Assembly (NCBI GenBank): GCA_964574875.1 | Contig: CAZNOX010000006.1 | Span: forward strand, 1 to 64,000 | Length of the DNA: 64,000 nt | Source of the DNA: DSCS01 sp035391585 | Lineage (GTDB): Bacteria; Macinerneyibacteriota; Macinerneyibacteria; Macinerneyibacteriales; DSCS01 | Reading direction: 5' to 3' | Part shown: piece after piece, positions 62,191-64,000 of the stretch | Numbering within the stretch: the stretch's first letter is position 1 | Layout of the letters: every line of letters starts with the position of its first letter | Translations under genes and position numbers: made by a program | The notes under the pieces: generated by a model | Databases searched by the model: none | The model's input: only the letters and a program-made list of their open reading frames with translations | Told to the model about the DNA's origin: nothing

Positions 62191-62262
62191 TGGGCTGTAG
62201 CCAAGCGGTAAGGCACGGGACTTTGACTCCCGCATGCGGTGGTTCGAATCCACCCAGCCCAG
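62191..62262 (+). tRNA. tRNA-Gln (anticodon TTG)
   Basis: 72 bases that fold fully: acceptor 62191-62197 with 62255-62261 (TGGGCTG/CAGCCCA), D arm 62200-62214 with three base pairs, anticodon stem 62216-62220 with 62228-62232 and loop CTTTGAC, anticodon TTG at 62223-62225, variable loop CATGC, T arm 62238-62254 with TTCGAAT loop. Discriminator G at 62262; CCA is not encoded. It lies between spoVG and glmU and is followed by a terminator, so it is probably processed from a joint transcript. Confidence 0.97.
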
Positions 62263-62265
62263 TTT

Positions 62266-62291
62266 TGCCTGCAGAGCAGGCATTTTTTTTT
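62266..62291 (+). terminator. Strong terminator after tRNA-Gln
   Basis: TGCCTGC (62266-62272), loop AGA, GCAGGCA (62276-62282), then nine T (62283-62291). The glmU start lies only 14 bases beyond, with GGAGA between, so glmU needs read-through, an upstream RNA switch or an unseen promoter. Confidence 0.88.
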
Positions 62292-62305
62292 ATGGAGAAG
62301 ATGAG

Positions 62306-63271
62306 ATGCTAAGTATTGTGCTGGCAGCAGGAAAAGGGACACGGATGAAGTCTGACCACCCCAAAGTGGTCTTTCCCGTCTGCGGACGTCCCATGATCCT
62401 CCGCTGTATTGAAAATCTGAAAAAGATGAAGATCACCCATCTGGCTGTGGTGATCGGGCATGGAGCCGGGGAGGTCAGAACAGCTCTGGAAGCGCACGGC
62501 GATATCACCTATTTTACTCAAAAGGAGCAGATGGGGACAGGACATGCTGTTCAGCAAGTGGACCTGGACCGTTTCGATGACGAGTATGTGGTTATCATCC
62601 CTGGTGATGTCCCTCTTCTTGACCCTGAAAAAGTCGAAGCTATTTTTACTGAAGCGGTCAACAGCCGCCTGGATGCCCTTGTCCTGACAACACAGCTTCA
62701 TAATCCCCGCGGGTATGGGCGAATCCTCACCAGGGGAGAGCATTTTCACCGGATCGTCGAAGAGAAAGACGCGTCCCCTGAGCAGAAAGCCGTCAACCGG
62801 ATCAACACAGGGGTCTATCTCATCCGGAAGCAGCTGCTCCGGGATTATCTTCCCAGACTGTCTTCAGACAACAATCAGAAAGAATATTATCTCACGGATA
62901 TCTTCCATGACCTGGCTCAAGAGGGATTCCATATTGAGATCAGGGATTATTTCCCTGCAGAAGAGTGCATGGGGGTCAATTCACGCGTTCAGCTTCAGGA
63001 GGCTAACCGGATCTATCAAAAACGGATCCTGGAGAAGCTCATGGAAAACGGAGTCACCGTCAACCATCCTGAAAGTGTCGTCCTGGAAGGGGACCTGGAC
63101 TGTGAGCCGGACTGTACGATTTTAGGCCCGGTTGTCTTCAAGGGAGAGGTCACATTGAAAAAGGGGGCTTGTGCCGGGCCCTTTGCTTATTTTGAAGATT
63201 GCACACTGAGCCCCGGAGAAGAAGGGGCTTTCATGAAAAGGATTAAAAACAACGTTATTCCAATGTCTTGA
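62306..63271 (+). CDS. glmU: GlmU-like UDP-GlcNAc pyrophosphorylase, short form without acetyltransferase domain
   Basis: 321 residues from ATG 62306 (GGAGA upstream). N-terminal nucleotidyltransferase with SIVLAAGKGTRMKSDHPKV, QMGTGHAVQQVDL, VIIPGDVPLL and INTGVYLIRK fully present, plus a start of the left-handed beta-helix (ESVVLEGDLDCEPDCTILGP). After only about two coils it stops at NNVIPMS, whereas GlmU normally has about 455 residues with the acetyltransferase site. It should make UDP-GlcNAc from GlcNAc-1-P; the acetyltransferase step needs another protein. I see no frameshift; it appears naturally short. Confidence 0.9.
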   Translation: MLSIVLAAGKGTRMKSDHPKVVFPVCGRPMILRCIENLKKMKITHLAVVIGHGAGEVRTALEAHGDITYFTQKEQMGTGHAVQQVDLDRFDDEYVVIIPGDVPLLDPEKVEAIFTEAVNSRLDALVLTTQLHNPRGYGRILTRGEHFHRIVEEKDASPEQKAVNRINTGVYLIRKQLLRDYLPRLSSDNNQKEYYLTDIFHDLAQEGFHIEIRDYFPAEECMGVNSRVQLQEANRIYQKRILEKLMENGVTVNHPESVVLEGDLDCEPDCTILGPVVFKGEVTLKKGACAGPFAYFEDCTLSPGEEGAFMKRIKNNVIPMS

Positions 63272-63287
63272 CAAGGAGGAAAAGGGC

Positions 63288-63926
63288 ATGAAAAGATTAG
63301 AATTAAAAGTCAACGCGAGAACAGAGAAGGGAAAAGGGCCCAACCGCAGGCTGCGTTCCCAGGGAGAGATCCCGGCTGTCCTCTACGGGGGCAAGGAAGA
63401 GAAGATGTTTACGGTTAATTTCAGGGATTTTACCAAGCTTTTGAATAATCCCGACGGAACCAACATCATTATCGATCTCAAAGACAAGTCATTCAAGGGG
63501 ATGGCTGTCATCAAAGAGATCCAAAGGGATCCTGTAAAAAGTGAACCTCTCCATGTGGATTTCTATGAGATCGCCATGGACAGACCTCTGCGTATTCCTG
63601 TTGCCGTTCATTTGACCGGAACAGCCCATGGGGTCCGTGAAGGGGGCATCCTGGAACAGAATCTTTGGGAGATCGAGATCGAAGCGCTGCCGTCTCACCT
63701 GCCTTCCCATATCGACGTGGATATTTCCGCGCTGGGAATCGGTGAAAGTGTCCATGTCAAAGATGTCACCATTGAAGAGACGCTCAAGGTCCTGGCCGAC
63801 CAGGAAGAACTCATCGCCCATGTGGCCGCACCAAGGCTCGTGGAAGCAGAAGAGGAAGAAGAGGAAGAGGTCATGGCTGAACCTGAGGTCATTACAGCGA
63901 AGAAGGAAGACGAAGAGGAAGAGTAG
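63288..63926 (+). CDS. rplY: Large-subunit ribosomal protein bL25 (TL5/Ctc form)
   Basis: 212 residues: N-terminal 5S rRNA-binding L25 domain (RLELKVNARTEKGKGPNRRL, PAVLYGGKEE) plus the C-terminal TL5 domain and an acidic tail of E residues. The long form matches Ctc/TL5. AAGGAGG before ATG 63288. Between glmU and pth as in Firmicutes. Confidence 0.96.
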   Translation: MKRLELKVNARTEKGKGPNRRLRSQGEIPAVLYGGKEEKMFTVNFRDFTKLLNNPDGTNIIIDLKDKSFKGMAVIKEIQRDPVKSEPLHVDFYEIAMDRPLRIPVAVHLTGTAHGVREGGILEQNLWEIEIEALPSHLPSHIDVDISALGIGESVHVKDVTIEETLKVLADQEELIAHVAAPRLVEAEEEEEEEVMAEPEVITAKKEDEEEE

Positions 63927-63938
63927 GAGAGAATCCGC

Positions 63939-64000
63939 GTGTATATCTTCGGGCTTGGAAATCCCGGTCTTGAATATGGAGAAACCCGGCATAATGTCGG
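63939..64000 (+). CDS. pth: Peptidyl-tRNA hydrolase, N-terminal fragment
   Basis: GTG 63939 begins YIFGLGNPGLEYGETRHNVG, which matches the start of Pth (GLGNPG and TRHN with the catalytic His). Preceded by TAGGAGA. The gene runs off the window after about 20 codons. Pth releases peptides from tRNA dropped by ribosomes. Confidence 0.9.
   Translation, partial: MYIFGLGNPGLEYGETRHNV

Noticed and set aside
1..64000. Mobile elements, CRISPR arrays, prophage or replication origin
   Set aside because: I saw no transposase, integrase, regularly spaced repeats, phage structural genes or DnaA-box clusters on reading both strands.

Overview
The window reads as a stretch of chromosome from a diderm (Gram-negative-type) bacterium that I cannot place in a named phylum. 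Evidence for two membranes is a type IV pilus secretin (PilQ), a LolB-like lipoprotein, a LolA/LolC/LolD-like export cassette, Omp85-like and other predicted beta-barrels, many lipoprotein signal peptides, GmhA and two O-antigen-ligase-like proteins. It also has gene orders familiar from Gram-positives (phoH-pgpH-ybeY-dgkA-era; ispE-spoVG-glmU-rplY-pth), an anaerobe-type hybrid cluster protein, and a secreted M6-family protein with a C-terminal Por/FlgD-like domain. Together these suggest a deep-branching anaerobic or microaerophilic lineage (FCB-like, spirochaete-like or a candidate phylum). This is inference. I see no phage, insertion sequence, CRISPR array or plasmid features. Almost everything is on the + strand and gene-dense, and no gene-free gap exceeds 300 bases.

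Region by region. 1-3638: the tail of an unknown gene and an exported M16C (PreP-like) protease. 3698-8724: a five-gene Lol-like operon (LolA-like carrier, two FtsX-type permeases, ATPase, predicted outer-membrane barrel) with its own promoter. 8741-10845: a cupin-hcp operon whose leader carries a palindromic operator candidate. 10844-11111: a small minus-strand gene with a near-perfect promoter. 11132-14183: hisS-aspS. 14184-15227: a strongly promoted lipoprotein/LysM pair. 15253-22216: phoH, pgpH, ybeY, a DgkA-PAP2 fusion, a CorC-like protein, DUF502 and era. 22232-29815: a three-gene block of a 1261-residue TPR protein, a four-cysteine/coiled-coil/TPR protein and a degenerate Clp-type ATPase. 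29812-32018: mltG and a U32 peptidase. 32019-42551: two NtrC-type two-component systems flanking an M6 peptidase homologue that has lost its zinc site. 42567-47813: pilMNOPQ and a strong terminator. 47819-50891: two O-antigen-ligase-like proteins. 50888-53106: yigZ (minus strand), an NDP-sugar epimerase and gmhA. 53142-55033: miaA-purC. 55036-61007: a run of exported TPR and lipoproteins with a protease-propeller-barrel fusion, ending in a LolB-like gene. 61004-64000: ispE, spoVG, tRNA-Gln, a short glmU, rplY and the start of pth.

How it fits together. Two themes dominate: RNA/translation housekeeping (hisS, aspS, ybeY, era, miaA, tRNA-Gln, rplY, pth) and building or sensing the cell envelope (Lol-like transport, undecaprenyl-lipid recycling, MltG, type IV pilus, surface glycans). 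Between the terminators at 15202 and 47784 roughly 32 kb of genes run in one direction with overlaps or short gaps and no convincing internal terminator. The most promising candidate for an undescribed system is the TPR / four-Cys TPR / pseudo-Clp block at 22232-29815. Its Clp-like member has altered Walker motifs but keeps a ClpP-docking-like LGF tripeptide. Other points of interest are the zinc-site-dead M6 homologue, terminator hairpins placed directly before genes with no room for a promoter, and promoters that sit so close to start codons that the mRNAs should be leaderless.
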